Source of the DNA: Megamerina dolium
Taxonomy: Eukaryota > Arthropoda > Insecta > Diptera > Megamerinidae
Length of the DNA stretch: 64,000 nt
Direction: 5' to 3'
NCBI GenBank assembly: GCA_963854835.1
Contig: OY978526.1
Span: 86,852,846 to 86,916,845, forward strand
Shown: positions 35,934 to 48,642 of the stretch, in pieces
How the letters are laid out: each line of letters begins with the position of its first letter
How positions within the stretch are numbered: the stretch's first letter is position 1
Translations under genes and position numbers: made by a program
The notes under the pieces: model-generated
The model's input: the letters and a program-made list of their open reading frames with translations, nothing else
Databases searched by the model: none
What the model was told of the DNA's origin: nothing

Positions 35934-37101
35934 AGGTTCAGTAAAAAGAAATCCATTATTTTTGCATTAAATTGAAGGTTTTATGTAGCATATTTAGAAT
36001 GATCTGATTTAAGTCAAATATGCACCGTTTTGTTCGATAACTTGAAGGTAATTTCATAATGACACTCTGATAGAAACCCTCAAAAAAAACTGGGACAGTA
36101 GATTTTCACAGGCTTCTCTTGAGGCGAATTTTTCCCAGCAAAATCATTCGCCATAGACAGGAACTGATAGTAATCACTTGGTGCCAGATCCGGACTATAA
36201 GTGGGATGCATAAAAACCTCTCAACCAATCTCCCAGAGCTTCTGACGAGTCACTATCGATGTATGTGGCCTGGCGTTGTCCTGATGGAATACAATTCCTC
36301 TCCTATTGGCCAACACTGGCCTCTTCTGGGCGATTGTTTCCTTCAGACGGTCCAATTGTTAACAGTACAGGTCCGAATTAAGAGTTTGACCGTAGGCGAG
36401 CAGCTCATAGTAGATGATTCCCTGACAATCCCACCAAACACATAGCAAAACCTTCCTGACCGTCAATCCTGGCTTGGCCACCGTTTTCGCCGGCCCACCA
36501 TAATTCTACCACGACCGTTTCTCCTTGATGTTGTCGTAAGTGACCCACTTTTCATCACCAGTAACGATCCGCTTCAGAAATGGATCGATTTTGTTGCGAT
36601 TCAGCAGCGATTCGCAGATGGAAATTCGGTCCACGAGGTTTTTTTGTGTTAACTCGTGTGGCACTCATACATGGAGCTTCTTTTTGTACCCAGCCTTATT
36701 TAAATGGTACCAAACGGGTTTTTTGTGCAATGTTTAGCTCCTGGCCAATAGAAACAGTGCTTACGTAACGGTCAGACTTGGCCTTCTAGAGTGTGCTACA
36801 TGTTTGACATCAAAACTACCGGAACAGAATCGACGAAACCAAAATTTCACGTGATTGGCTGTTACAGTAACAAGACCATAAACACTATTCACATTTTCAG
36901 CCATCTCATTTTCTCTTTACTGGTGTCCATTTTTGACGCGTGCTCAAACAATACTGAATCAAGCAATCACAAAATTTATTTATTACGAAATCCTATCTTT
37001 CTAACGCCATCTATCGTAACCCGATCGCACGTATACAACATGAGATATAGATTACTAAAGCCATCTGTTGCAAAATTTATGGATTTCTTTTTACTACACC
37101 T
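35934..37101 (-). mobile_element. Mariner DD34D element with both TIRs, inactive
   Basis: TIRs of 23 bp are recognised: AGGTTCAGTAAAAAGAAATC.. at 35934-35956 and the complement of AGGTGTAGTAAAAAGAAATC.. at 37079-37101, giving 1168 bp. A TA lies immediately left; the right flank is imperfect. Internal sequence from 36119 to about 36900 is a decayed transposase on the minus strand, homologous to the relic at 12456-13625. The plus-strand frame at 36119-36445 is merely its antisense shadow. Around 36785-36800 it lacks a stretch present in the other copy. Stops and deletions show it is non-autonomous, though it could be moved by a related transposase. Confidence 0.83.
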
Positions 37102-38579
37102 GATATGAAATAAGTTACAATACCATTTACACAGTACGACGAGAAAGAAACAAAAAGCAAAGAAAACTTTTAAATGAAGAATGAAGAGGGAGTAAAATCA
37201 AGACTTCCCTTTATTAAAATATTTCACTTTCATATGCGTGTAGTAAGTAAAACACATGATAATTCCAAGTTTATATAACGTAGTCATACAATAAGTAGAG
37301 TCCATTGCTCCAGGATAATATCCTTTTTCTCATCAAGCATTGATGTACGTTTGCCTCTTGTACTTAATTTTTCAAATTGAAAAATTGATATTCTTCGTAA
37401 TGAAATATTACTGAGTTCTAGTTTGACTCTGAGCATGTATGCGAGTATGTCTGTGTATATGAATTAGTATAAATATAAGCACATATGTACACATACATAG
37501 ATGCGTTACTGTAATGTAATGTAAAATAAACTTCGACTTTGCCATACACAAATATTTTACAGAAAATTACGTAAAACAAAGTTGTTACAAAGTTTTGTTG
37601 TAAGTTTATGAGTAAATTAGAAATTATGATGTTTATGCATTTTGTGCTCCTGTTCAATGACACCAGAATATAAGAAAACTAAAACGTTCAGTAGGATATT
37701 CTAAGTAACTTTAATATAAATTGATAAAATTATATAAATGCATATGTTTCAATAGAAATTTATTACTTGGTCAAGAAGTTTAATCTATTTACTTAGTTAT
37801 ATATAATCCCAAATTGTTCATATCTTGATTAGATGGAGTATAAGAAATTTTACAAAGATACCAAATTTCATTAAATATATATTTTTCTAATTGAAAAATA
37901 GAATTTCTTATTAAAGTGCCAAGACATTTGAATTACTCATAGCCATTATATGGTATTAGTGCTTAATGTGCTTGAACGCAGAAAGTTACATATACAACCA
38001 GAATCATAGTTGTAGCTGACATCTGAGACGAATATATGTACTTGGAGTAGAGTAAAACTTCTATGCTTTAATATACAAGCATTTTTGAATAAGATGCTCT
38101 TAAAAGAGTCCTTACCACAAAGGACACTGATTACAATTACACATATATGTATAAGTATCCATATGCACTATCATATACATAAAAGCTACAGACACTTTCA
38201 AATCACACTACATGTCTATTACTTATTAAGCACACGCACTTGGCTCTAACATGACTTAGGACTAGGTTAAGTATGCAATCAAGTTGATGCCACCAACATT
38301 GCAACTACGGTTGGCCTTGCTCTGACCTTTATTTATTTAAGACAAAACAATTGCCGCTTTTTGTACGATGTATACTTGTGTGTATCACCGACATGCATAC
38401 ATGTATTTTCTTATTAAATCATATAGCCAACAATAGAGTAAGAGAATAAGTAAAATGTATAAGACACTGTACATATTCTATATGTTCATAAATCTCATCA
38501 TCTACTGAACATTGCTCTCGTGATGTCTGAAAGTGATAGAATATATCTACTTAAAGCTCTCAAATACACTATAACAAAA
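37102..38579. other. AT-rich stretch without recognisable gene
   Basis: No feature recognised. The open frame at 37418-37663 (minus) contains Tyr/Thr repeats from a TATG-type simple sequence. Confidence 0.5.
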
Positions 38580-39027
38580 TAGACAAGCTCTTAAACTCTT
38601 AAATCACCACGTTAGCAATACTTCGGGGTGGAGCCGCTTTTGTATATATAAACCACAACAGGTACCTGCGTCCAGGTTCCTCTCCTGTGGGCGTTGGGAG
38701 CTTCTACACCATCGATAGTCTCCAATTGCTCACAAGTGGGACATTGGACGAATGCTATTGCGCATTGCGCAATATCAACTTGTCTCTGTTTGATACCGTC
38801 ATGATCATGATTACCTCAAGCATTCATGTCGTCGTCAGTCCGTCGAGGACGTCGAGTCCGTCCGTCTACTGCTAATCTGTTCCGTCTCGCCTTGGTAGAC
38901 TATCGGAGCTAATCGTTTGCTTCATCGTCTGCTGTGATGGTCTTATTTCCGCTTTATGCTCCCATGCTATGTTGCGTAGTCGTAGCAGAGCTTGAGCGGT
39001 GAATTTCTACGCTGTTTTTCAGTTTTC
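38580..39027. other. GC-richer segment interrupted by a SINE, origin unknown
   Basis: This part and the first bases after the SINE (39417-39480) differ in composition from the AT-rich background. The minus strand has a partial open stretch near 38890-39000, but no motif I can name. A retrotransposon fragment is possible. The segment predates the SINE because the SINE's target duplication lies within it. Confidence 0.4.
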
Positions 39028-39039
39028 TTCTGAGGCCTG

Positions 39040-39404
39040 GGTGCCGTAGCTCAGTGGTTAGTGTGTTCGCCTTCTGATCTGTAGGTCGTGGTTCAATACC
39101 CGGCTGATGCATAACAAATTTTATATCGAAAAGATTTTTCTTTCGAATGGTACCCACCTGTCGGCAAGCAATTGGCAATTCTTCCGACAGTAACAACTTG
39201 CCATGAAAAAGCTTCTAAAAAGAACTCTGTGACAAAGCTCAGAAAAAGTGATGTCACAAGTATTCTGCCGTTCGGAACCGGCTAAAATAAGTAGGTCCAT
39301 TCTAATACTGTCCAAAATTTAAGACGCACAACAGTAATAGAAGAGAAGCTCGGCCAATGAGCCCTTTGGGGCTTTAAGTGCCACATATTTATTTATTTTT
39401 TTTT
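39040..39404 (+). repeat. tRNA-derived SINE, copy 5, full length with target-site duplication
   Basis: It begins GTGCCGTAGCTCAGTGG (A-box region), has a B box GTGGTTCAATACCCGGCT, the complete body, the 3' block CTCGGCCAATGAGCCCTTTG and GGGGCTTTAAGTGCCACAT, and an (ATTT)n/T-run tail. It is bracketed by a perfect 12-bp direct repeat TTCTGAGGCCTG (39028-39039 and 39405-39416). The total is 365 bp. This is the reference copy for the family in this window. The T-rich, not A-rich, tail is a notable feature. Confidence 0.95.
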
Positions 39405-39479
39405 TTCTGAGGCCTGCATTTTTGGTACAAGAGGTGGGTCCCTTTTCGTCCCTCAAATCATGTGTTATGTACTTGTTTG

Positions 39480-39835
39480 ATTGCAGAATTCTTCTACTTC
39501 CCTCCTCATAATAACATCACGAATTATTTCAAGCATATCTTTGTGAGGTACGAGTATGTTCCACATTTCGAGTTTTTCAATAAATTCCCACCCCATTCGA
39601 CATCCTCGATTGTCGATTGGCGACATTCTCCTGCTTGCCAATGCCGGACACTATATGCGCCGCTGTTTCTGCCTCTTCCATGCACAATCTGCAAATATCG
39701 GCATCATCCGCTTCAATAAGACCCATCTTGCTTAGGTGGTATCTGAAGTTGCCATGTCCAGTTATTAATGCAGTCAACCAGCTTAGAGTTAACCATCCTA
39801 GACTGAGAACCCTCCCTCCCCGACCTAACTAAAAG
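39480..39835 (-). pseudogene. LINE 3' terminal fragment (Cys/His tail)
   Basis: Minus strand 39577-39777 reads LITGHGNFRYHLSKMGLIEA then CRLCMEEAETAAHIV, the tail that follows RNase H in I/LOA-like LINEs, comparable with 4743-4976 and 51564-51746. No RT or RNase H core is left. It is dead. Confidence 0.72.
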
Positions 39836-41199
39836 ACGTCTTTAAACGTAAAATAAAATTGGCGATCTGCTCAGTTGAATATTATAGATATGTCTTCAAA
39901 AGCATGCACTAAAATTTTACCATATGGGATTTACTATTTTCATTGCTCTTCTATTTCGATTCTATTTTCAATAACTTAATTTCTTGAAAATTTAAATTAC
40001 TTAAAATGTATTTAAGTGAAAAGATATGAAGATTATTTTAAACAATTTTATAATCTAACATTTGCTTTAAAGCAAATGTTGTTATTTACTATATCATTGA
40101 TTGGGAACTGAAAAGCAGCAATTCAATATTACTCTACCTTGCGTGCAATATTCAAGAAATGTCGCGTTTTATTCCAATAGCTATTCAAAACAAATACTAC
40201 TATTGTCATTGGTGGCATCAATTTAAAATAATTGTACAAACTATATGGGCTCCATTGAGAGCACCTAAAGAGTAAAGCTGCTGCATACACGCAATATATG
40301 CAAAAGTATTAAAAAACATAAATAAATGAGAAATAAAAAAATAAATTAAACTCCACTATTTATTCTGATACCACAACATTTTTGCTTGTAGCCATTGATG
40401 TTCTTTTTCCATCTTTCACTGATAGTAAGATTTCATATTTTATGTGCTCTTATGTTCATCTATGTTTATTTTCCTTCATCTCTCGGTCCGGCGATGATGT
40501 AGTATTGTTCTTTTTATCAAGCATATCTTGTTGTCAGTTTTAAAATTTATAAAAGCGTACAATTTACAAGTACTTGTACTCCAACGACAAAGACAGTAAT
40601 GACGACAAAGATAGTAATGACAAGAACGACAATAATGAGACAAACATAGAATTTACATATTGGAACAAAACATGAAAACAAATAATATCTGCCATTTTAA
40701 ACGCAATTTTGATTTGTATAATGAAGTGGAGGTCATTATGAAACATAAAGTGAAGCCGATAGCAATTTTACACTATTTATCATTCCACACAATATCTACC
40801 TACATTATTAACACTTTTCAACTGAATTTAATTTGAAATATTATAAATAATGTGCGAAATATTTTTTTCCATTCAATTTCGATTTGGAGAGCTGTAGATT
40901 GCGTTGTTGGAGAATACCACATAAAGTGCAAATATCTAATGTATTAGCTTTATGATAAGATCGATATTATTAAACATATTAAAATACCGCGAAACTACTC
41001 CAGCGAAGAATGATCCTTTAGATTTGAAATAACGGCAGGATTAATGGGGGAATAGGTATAATTCGTGTAAAAAGACACATCTTTCATGAAGCAGTTAAAA
41101 TCTATTTATTAAAACTAATGGTACATAATAGTATGATATTTGAAGAATATTGTGTAAAATTATACTGGAGAAATATTAAAAAATAAGACAATGGCAGCA
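39836..41199. other. AT-rich stretch without recognisable gene
   Basis: No feature recognised. Confidence 0.5.
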
Positions 41200-41692
41200 A
41201 TTATTCTGGAGCGTTTCGGAAAAAAGTTGAATTGCGGTGTCTTTCATAAATCGGTGCTGGATTATCTGAAATCAAAAAATCAAAATTATATCGTTAGACA
41301 ATCGCTTTGCCCAGTGAACGCTGGGGGGTTTTTCAAAATTTCAATTTTTCACTTTTTGGGAACACTTTGATTTTAAAATGAGAAATATGAACCAAGTTGA
41401 AAAAAAACTCTCCAGCATTACCTTATAAATTATGTACAGAAGTAGTGTCCAAAATTTCAAAACGATCGGTGCAGTAGTTTTAAAGTTATGAGGGACACCG
41501 TCTTTGAAAACGCGAGTTGAAGGAAAAACGCTTTAAAGTTTTGAGCAGTAAAAAATTTTTGATGAAACGTTCATAAGAGAGTTCTATCGGTTTACGTCAA
41601 ACTGAATCATCGATGTCAGGTTATAATAAAGGTCTAAGCACGTTTGTACTCGTTTTCAAATTTCTATAAAGAAAGATAGGGGTAAAGGGTGT
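41200..41692. other. Moderately complex segment, possible transposon fragment
   Basis: The sequence at 41200-41640 is less AT-simple than its flanks and includes blocks such as CAAAACGATCGGTGCAGTAG that have the look of a dispersed repeat, but I cannot assign a family. It leads straight into a LINE stub. Confidence 0.35.
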
Positions 41693-41905
41693 TACGATGA
41701 ATGAGGGTAAGACGAAGTATCTAGGGTCAATAAACAAAGAGTCCCGGCGTTTTGGACAGCACGTCACTGTTGACAACTACGCTTTCAAAGTAGTGAAGGA
41801 CTTCATCTATATTGGAATCAGCATTAAAAGCAGTAATGACGTCAGCCTGGACATATTGGGAGGATCACTCGTGCAAAAAAGGTGCCACTTTGGACTAAGT
41901 AAGTA
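41693..41905 (+). pseudogene. YADDIDIIG-type LINE stub
   Basis: The 69-codon plus frame reads KTKYLGSINKESRRFGQHVT and then VKDFIYIGISIKSSNDVSLD, the block just downstream of YADD in this LINE and close to 7070-7260. It ends in GGACTAAGTAAGTAATGG where the next mariner begins. Both ends are truncated. Confidence 0.78.
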
Positions 41906-42900
41906 ATGGAGAAGAAGAAAAATGCAGCATTTATGCAAATGCATAAATAAAAGCAACTCATGGGGAGAATACCGTGAGTGTAAAGACTGCGAAAAAGTGG
42001 TTTTGCAAATTCCGAAGAGGTGATTGTGACATTGAGGATACCCCATGCTCTGATCGTCCTGAGGTCTTTAACTCCGATGCCTTGCTGGAACTCGTCGAAG
42101 CTGAGCAAAATCTGGGGGTCGATATGATGGCTGGAAGGTTGAATTCATCGCATAGAACCGTTTACAGGCACCCAGTTCAATTGGGAAAGGTTCCGAAACT
42201 GAAAAAACGGATTCCGCATAAAATTTCCTTAGCAAACCTTCCGCAGAGAGTGAATGTGTGTTATCAGCTTGAAGATGAGAGTTTTTTGAACCGTATTGTT
42301 ACTGAGGACGAAAAATGGGTCCTTCATAATAATCCTGTTTGCAAACCCAAGTGGTTAGATAAAGATGAAACATCAGAACCAACCCCCAAAAATGGCCTCC
42401 TGTTGGTGGCATATGGCCGGTATCATTTATTTTAGTCTGCTGGAATCAAACCAGATGATCACAGCTGATTATTATTCCCATCAACTGTCCAAACTGAATG
42501 AAGCACTTGAAAAAACTCGACCGCAAAGTTTTGTTTCACCACGACAACGCAAGACTGCATACCGCGAGACAGACCTTAGGCAAACTGAACGAGCTCGGAT
42601 GGGAGCTAAGGCCACATCCACCATACTCTTCGGATATTGCACCTTGGGATTATCACCTTTTCAGTGGACTTCAGTTCCATTTAAGTAATGAGAACTACAC
42701 CGCAAAATAAGCTATAAAAAGGGCTATCGACTCATATCTTGGACAAACCAACGACAAACAATTTTATGAGCAGGGCATTAAAAATTTGCCTAAACATTTG
42801 CAAGACATTGCAAATAATGCAGGAAAATATATGATTGATTAATAAATACTGAAAACTTCTTTTTTTATTATTTTAAAACCATCTAAAAAAAATCAGGAAC
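41906..42900 (+). pseudogene. Mariner DD34D transposase, frameshifted
   Basis: The gene is in two overlapping plus-strand pieces. 41974-42435 has VKTAKKWFCKFRRGDCDIED and the first catalytic block VTEDEKWVLHN. 42365-42710 has FHHDNARLHT (second Asp) and SSDIAPWDYHLF (third Asp, 34 residues later). The C-terminus continues in frame after the stop at 42710 to about 42841 (..GQTNDKQFYEQGIKNLPKHL..). The pieces are joined by frameshifts near 42395-42540, so the copy is broken, but all three Asp positions survive. The N-terminus at 41906-41970 is eroded. TIRs were not identified confidently. It is related to, but distinct from, the other mariners here. Confidence 0.82.
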
Positions 42901-44066
42901 TTATGGACTAAATTGATATTAAGAAAAGAATAAAAAGTGAAAATGAAATGAATTAATACGAGCTACCGTAAAGGGAGCTTAAGCCTATTTAAAAGCTACT
43001 GCAATGCAGATATCACAATCATGGTAGCACAAGTGTTTGAATTGAGCTTATATACAATACCTACGACATTTGAATACGTAAAACTCTATGAGGATTCATT
43101 TTATTTTTTTCAGATTGAATCATCATTAAATTGCAATGCTTTCAACATGTATCACACTCGACTCTCTGTAATTGTTACAATTACAGATAGAAATATATAA
43201 AATTAAATGCATTCACACAGCAATGAAAGTAAACGTTGGCTGGCTGCTATTTGTGTTAATGGTGCATGAAATAATGCCCTTAATTATTGTGAATGCCCAC
43301 TGTGAATACAAGAAGGATTAATTACAATCTCCCATCACGTTCAGATGGGTATCGATTATCACATATATGCGATTTAGTCATTATAAACTGCATTTTGTAG
43401 TCACAGATATAGCAATTGAGGCTATGTGATAATGACGTGCGCAAATGACCTCTATATAGCTTTTATATACATCATATGTATATTCAATAATGTTTCGAAA
43501 CAAATTTTCTACACAATTTAATTTGCCTGGAACAATAATAATAAGCAATTCTTTTATTGGGTTCGTTGTCTATGCTTATTTCAGTTTCACTATTATACCT
43601 TACACCAACTGGTAAGTGCCCTTCTGTGCAATCGTTTAAAGTAGGAAAATAATAAAAAACAAAGAATGCAAAGAATCGATTGGACGTTATTTATATATAT
43701 AGTATATATATGCATATATACTATATACATTCAAATGCAGCTTTCATGTTTCGTAGCATTTTATCGTAATCCTTTTCGCTTCCATTACTTCCGCACACAT
43801 TGTTCATTCCTAACTGTGCACATTGCACAGGTCGGATAGTAAAATAAATAAATGAATGCGTCCATAAATGAAATTACTTTATTTCTTTAAATTTCCACTT
43901 CTTTTCTCGCAGCAGTAGCAATATTTGCATAAAAAATTCATTTACCGCTTGGCAAATGAATATGATGTACCTTACATTTACTCACACAGCCAACTGTGCA
44001 TAAGAATGAAGGAGTATGTACGAGTACCTACGTTCGTTTTCTTGTTTTTTTTTTCTTTTTGCTAGT

Positions 44067-44068
<2 letters not shown>
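42901..44068. other. AT-rich stretch without recognisable gene
   Basis: No feature recognised. A TATA-rich short palindrome lies near 43690-43730. Confidence 0.5.

Positions 44069-44151
<83 letters not shown>
44069..44151. repeat. (TA)n microsatellite
   Basis: Nearly pure TA dinucleotide run. Confidence 0.97.
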
Positions 44152-44154
<3 letters not shown>

Positions 44155-44848
44155 CGAGTGTAATTTATGCGTAAATTGTATTGTCCCACTTATTGTTAAG
44201 AGCTGTAGAGCAGAGCTGTAAAAGACTTCAATCATCTTCAGTGTTGATTTAATGATTTTTCAGTCTTTTAAAATTCTATAATCAGCATTCATTAATAAGG
44301 TTATGATTTATATCTTTCAACACTATCATTCATGATTAAATTCATGAATTCAAGGGACCCCCTGGAGTAGGTGCAGCGCAAAATAGTGCTTTTGGCACCA
44401 AACTTCACCCTACACATGACCACTATGCGTGGTGAAGAGCCACACCGTACTCGAAGTGATCCTGTTAAGCCGAACATAGTGGATCTAGACTAGAGAAGGT
44501 CGAAAAATAATTCGATTGGACAAGACCAGCAATCTATCCAATTGTAATCAAAATATGCTCATAAAACAACAATTGCCTCGGATAAAATTAAATAGAAGAA
44601 AAAGAAGATTTGAGTTTCGAATGATTTCAGTTATTAATGATTTAAAACCTAATTGATACAAAAAGTGTCAATGGTTCAGCGATGTCGTTAGCACATTTCG
44701 TAAAAACTACTACAGTTAAGATTGTAAATTTGTATGAAAAATGAGACTGATACTCGTATAGAAAATGATTTTCATCTATATGGAATTTAAACAGTAATGA
44801 TTCAGTCCTTTTTCAAATCAACTGAATAGAGACTCACACATATATAGT
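44152..44848. other. Unassigned; GC-richer at 44342-44500
   Basis: The 44342-44500 part is compositionally distinct and may be a transposon scrap. No coding motif is seen. Confidence 0.4.
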
Positions 44849-44850
44849 TA

Positions 44851-46082
44851 CAAGGGCGGTCCCAGAACTATCCGACCTAACAAAGAAAACACAACAAATC
44901 TGAGAACATTGTTCTTTATTTCTCAGCATAATCTCCTTTTAGCTCTAAACACTTTTCCCAGCGATAGTATGAACTGTTCAGCTCATGAAAAAGCCATCTA
45001 CCGCAGACCACTCCACCTCTTCATTGTTTGCAAATCTTCTACCACCAAGCCATTTTTTCAAATTTGGAAATATAAAATAATCCAAAGGAGCTAAATCTGG
45101 CAAATAAGATGCGTGCTGAAGCAATTCGAGCTTTAACTGATTGATTTTGGTCATTGCAATAGCGGATGTGTGAACTTCTGGTGCATTGTCTTGACGAAAC
45201 AACACTTTCTTTCATTACTTAAATGCTGCAACAAATTATCATAATACTCGCCCTTGATTGTTTTTCCTTTTTTGAAGATAATCAATCAAAATTATCCCAC
45301 ATGCATTCCAAAAAAAACAGACGCCATAACCTTGCCTGCAGATGGAACTGTTTTGGCCTTCTTTGGATACGATTCTCCCATTTCAGACCACTGTTTTGAC
45401 TACTCCTTTGTCTCAGGTGTGAAGTGGTGGACCCGTGTCTCATGCATGGTTACGAATCGACGCAAAAACTGTGAAACATTGCCAAACACTCTATAGAAGC
45501 ATCTTCACGACGTTGTTTTTGTTCTATTGTGAGCAAACGTGGCACCCATCTAGCACACAACTTTTTCATCTCCAATATTCGGTGAATGTACGACATATAG
45601 CACTTTTTGAAAAGCCTGTAATTTCACCTAGCTCACAAACCTTCAGTCGGCGATCATCCAATACCATTTTGTGGATTTCCTTAACCGTTTCTGGCGTGGT
45701 CACCTCAATTGGTTGACCACTACGTTGTTCGTCTTGGCAGCTCGTACGACCTCGTTTAAACTCGGCCACCCAATATTTTATGGTCGTAAACGAAGGAGTA
45801 GATTCCATTAGAGTAGAATCTAGTTCGGCTTTAATATTCATTGGACTGAGACCTTTCAAATGAAAGTATTGAATTGCATAAAGGTGACCAATTTTTTCCA
45901 TGTATACAAATTCACTGAGGTCGTTAACTTTCGATGGCTCGAAAACAAAAAAATACTAAACAACGTGGCGCCTTGAAACTTAAAACATATGTTTAATAAG
46001 ATTGCCACTTTTCACCAAAGTAATTTTTTTTCAAACTAGTGCCATCTATATCTCAAATCGGGTAGTTCTGGGACCGCCCTGG
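44851..46082 (-). mobile_element. Mariner DD34D element, complete ends, inactivated gene
   Basis: The ends CAAGGGCGGTCCCAGAACTA (44851) and CCAGGGCGGTCCCAGAACTA (other strand, from 46082) form TIRs, flanked by TA at 44849-44850 and 46083-46084, total 1232 bp. The minus strand encodes the transposase in pieces: 45566-45901 has the N-terminal FKRGRTSCQDEQRSGQPIEV and VLDDRRLKVCELGEITGFSK; 45205-45570 has a degraded middle; 44978-45205 has FRQDNAP (second Asp) and LPDLAPLDYFIFPNLKKW (third Asp, with one extra residue inserted between). Stops and frameshifts in the middle disable it. An internally deleted relative is at 2459-3010. Confidence 0.9.
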
Positions 46083-47089
46083 TACATACTCACTATTTGA
46101 AGTGTATGACTGAATGTGAAGATAAGCAGCCATATAACGTTTGAAGTGGTACAGTTGTTCACTCTGGCACGCGCACACACACACACATAAACACACACAC
46201 ACACTATAGCGTAAGTTCACATATATATTCACATATTTTAATATTGTAGTTACATACATGTTTACATATGACCATGTTCATATGCAGATACACTCATAAG
46301 CATTTCCATTTTTATAACGAGTACTCATATTATGCATATATTTGTTTTTTTTTTCTCCTTCTTGTTCACATACTGTATGCAGTTAACATTTGCCACAACA
46401 TTTTCAATATTTTGCATACGTATGAGTACTATATCTTACCTGATGTGATGTGCTTACCTACAGCCCAAGTAATACATATTGCCATTGCTTGCGTGGATGA
46501 TAAAAGAGGTAATCTCAACTAAATTGAATTTATTGCTGCCAGTACCCAACATTGCAACATTGTCATCGTTCTACAAAAGTGATCTTATTTGTCATGCACA
46601 TCGTTTAACTATATGCATACGTACTTGTAGGAAGAGTGCTGCTACTGCTGCTGTTGTTTTTTATGCATTCAATTTAAATATGTATGTAATTCGAAATTTT
46701 TTTACAAGTTTTATTTTTATATTAATAATATGCTGTCTTTATTCTATGATTATATTTGCCACGCTGTATGCTGAGTGTGTTTAGTATGCAAATTAACATC
46801 TAGACAGTACACAGAAATGGTGGAACCAAAAACTTACTAATATAACTTGCATTATCTAGAAGAAAACTCAATGATATATGGGATTTTGATAAAAGCTTTA
46901 ATTAAATATGACAGCTTTATGTTAGGTTTACAAAGCTATGTGGTATGCGTGTGTGACGTCATCATTAAAATGCTTCTAATACTCGTATTTACTACTCTAA
47001 CACAATATTGCTTTATATCAAAATGTTTCATCGATGAAATACAATACATTGCATTTTTAGTAGATTAAGATAAATTAGGCTTTACTGGC
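46083..47089. other. AT-rich stretch with a (CA)n repeat
   Basis: A CA-type repeat occupies 46166-46202. Open frames at 46268-47068 are low-complexity and show no motif. Confidence 0.5.
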
Positions 47090-48642
47090 AGACCTCTTCG
47101 AAGAGGCCACACATAGACCCTATATGGGTCCTTAGTGATACCAACATGTCTAGACCTCTAGAACCCTAAAGATCTGCAAGTATTTCCAATTTCATTGTGA
47201 ATTTTTGATTGCTCTTTTGTTTAAGGCCGCTGCTTCAGTTATATCGGGGAACTCCGGGACTCCAAAGCAATTTAAGCGAGTTCTACAGAGTGCTGCACAG
47301 CTGCAAAGCAGACGCTCCGGCGTCTCCTTTACAACTGGCTCTTTGCAACCCCTGCATCGTTCGTTCTCTATGAGACTCATCTCGCGAGCGTGGGAGTAGG
47401 TGTCACGTGATTGCGCCAACCATAGTTCTGCACTCTACTTTGTTAAGAGACAGAATCAATTTCAAGCAGTTATCGTTATGTAACCCAAGAATTAGTTTGG
47501 CGGTCCTACAGGTGTTCGTGTACTTCTCCACCTCCCTGCTGTTTTCCTTATTAAACTTGAGTTTAGATTGTTGTGAGTCGTAGTCATAGTGACATTGGTA
47601 TGTTACGCATTTGAGTATCGGGGAGATGAACGCCTTCTTTGGCAATTCGATCGGGAGTCTCGTTTTTCTGTAAACCCTTGTGTCCCAGTATCCAATATAT
47701 CTGTAGCCTTCTGCCTTCGAATAATCGTTATAGTGTTTCTTGAGACGTCAGTACATTCTTGAATGTGATATAATGCGCAATTATAGCTTTAATCGTCACT
47801 TGATTGTCTGCGCAGAAATAAATTTTTGATCCGGCAGCTGTTCTAGTCAGAGCTAAGCTGAAGTTCTTGCTGCAAAGGCTTCTGCTTGGAAGACCGTTCA
47901 CTATTCTGCTCAATTCTGGACAGTGACCCAACCACCTCCTTCATTTTCGAGCCATTTGTGAAGAAGTTAAAGGTATTGCGTCTTGGTTCTAGGCCTCTAA
48001 GTCAGCCCTCCTATTCTATAAAGTGTTGTATCATCTTGCCGAACCTTAACTGTGGAATCATGTAGTTTGATTCCGGTGCTGTGGCTCGATAAATAGAACA
48101 GTGTCCATATGACCTTCTTACCAGCCTTTATCCTTTCAGCTGATTTTGCAGCCAGTTTCTCTCTGCATAGATCTCAATAGGTGGCCAATTGTGTATTTCG
48201 TTTAGCGCGGCCGTGGGAGTTGTCCTTAGCGCCCCTGTTATACTCAATGCCGCGAGTTTTTGTACTTTTTTCTTAGTTTCTAAGTAAGTAGTCTTTTTGA
48301 GTGCTTTCCACCACACCACAGTACCCCTTGAAGTAGTATTGGCCTGACAATTGCCGAAAAGCACCAATGCATAATAGAGGGAGAGATGGCCCAGGTACTG
48401 CCTAGCATCTTCCAGCATATGTAAAGTGCGTTGCATGCTTTTCTTCACCCTCTTCTCGACATTGAGTTTCCATAGCACAACACTACTCTTAGATATTTAG
48501 TGCGTTCAGTGGGAGTTAATGTTACACCATTGAGCCTGGGCGGTGTCCAAGAAGGAAGCCTGTATCTTCTGGTGAAGAGTATAAGGTGCATCTTATCTGT
48601 GTTTATACTAAGGCCAGAATCAAATATGATAGAAAATTGCAA
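47090..48642 (-). pseudogene. RNase H-type LINE relic (post-RT to 3' end)
   Basis: Minus strand, in order: 48445-48642 GLSINTDKMHLILFTRRYRL and RTKYLRVVL (RT thumb); 48128-48478 NVEKRVKKSMQRT, VVWWKALKKTTYLETKKKVQ and LAALSITGALRTTPTAALNE (the connection domain typical of I/LOA-like LINEs); near 47790-47900 an RNase H remnant (CADNQVTIKAI for SDSQAAIKAL); and 47192-47419 a Cys tail (CRGCKEPVVKETPERLLCSC). Several frameshifts and stops lie between the blocks. The wholly preserved connection domain makes it useful for classification. It is inactive. Confidence 0.82.

Noticed and set aside
36119..36445. 108-codon plus-strand open frame inside the mariner at 35934
   Set aside because: It is the antisense shadow of the transposase; the similar frame at 12545-12784 lies on the same antisense in the other copy.
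41000..42900. Possible host gene with several exons
   Set aside because: The frames match mariner transposase and a LINE stub; no splice-consistent host reading was found.
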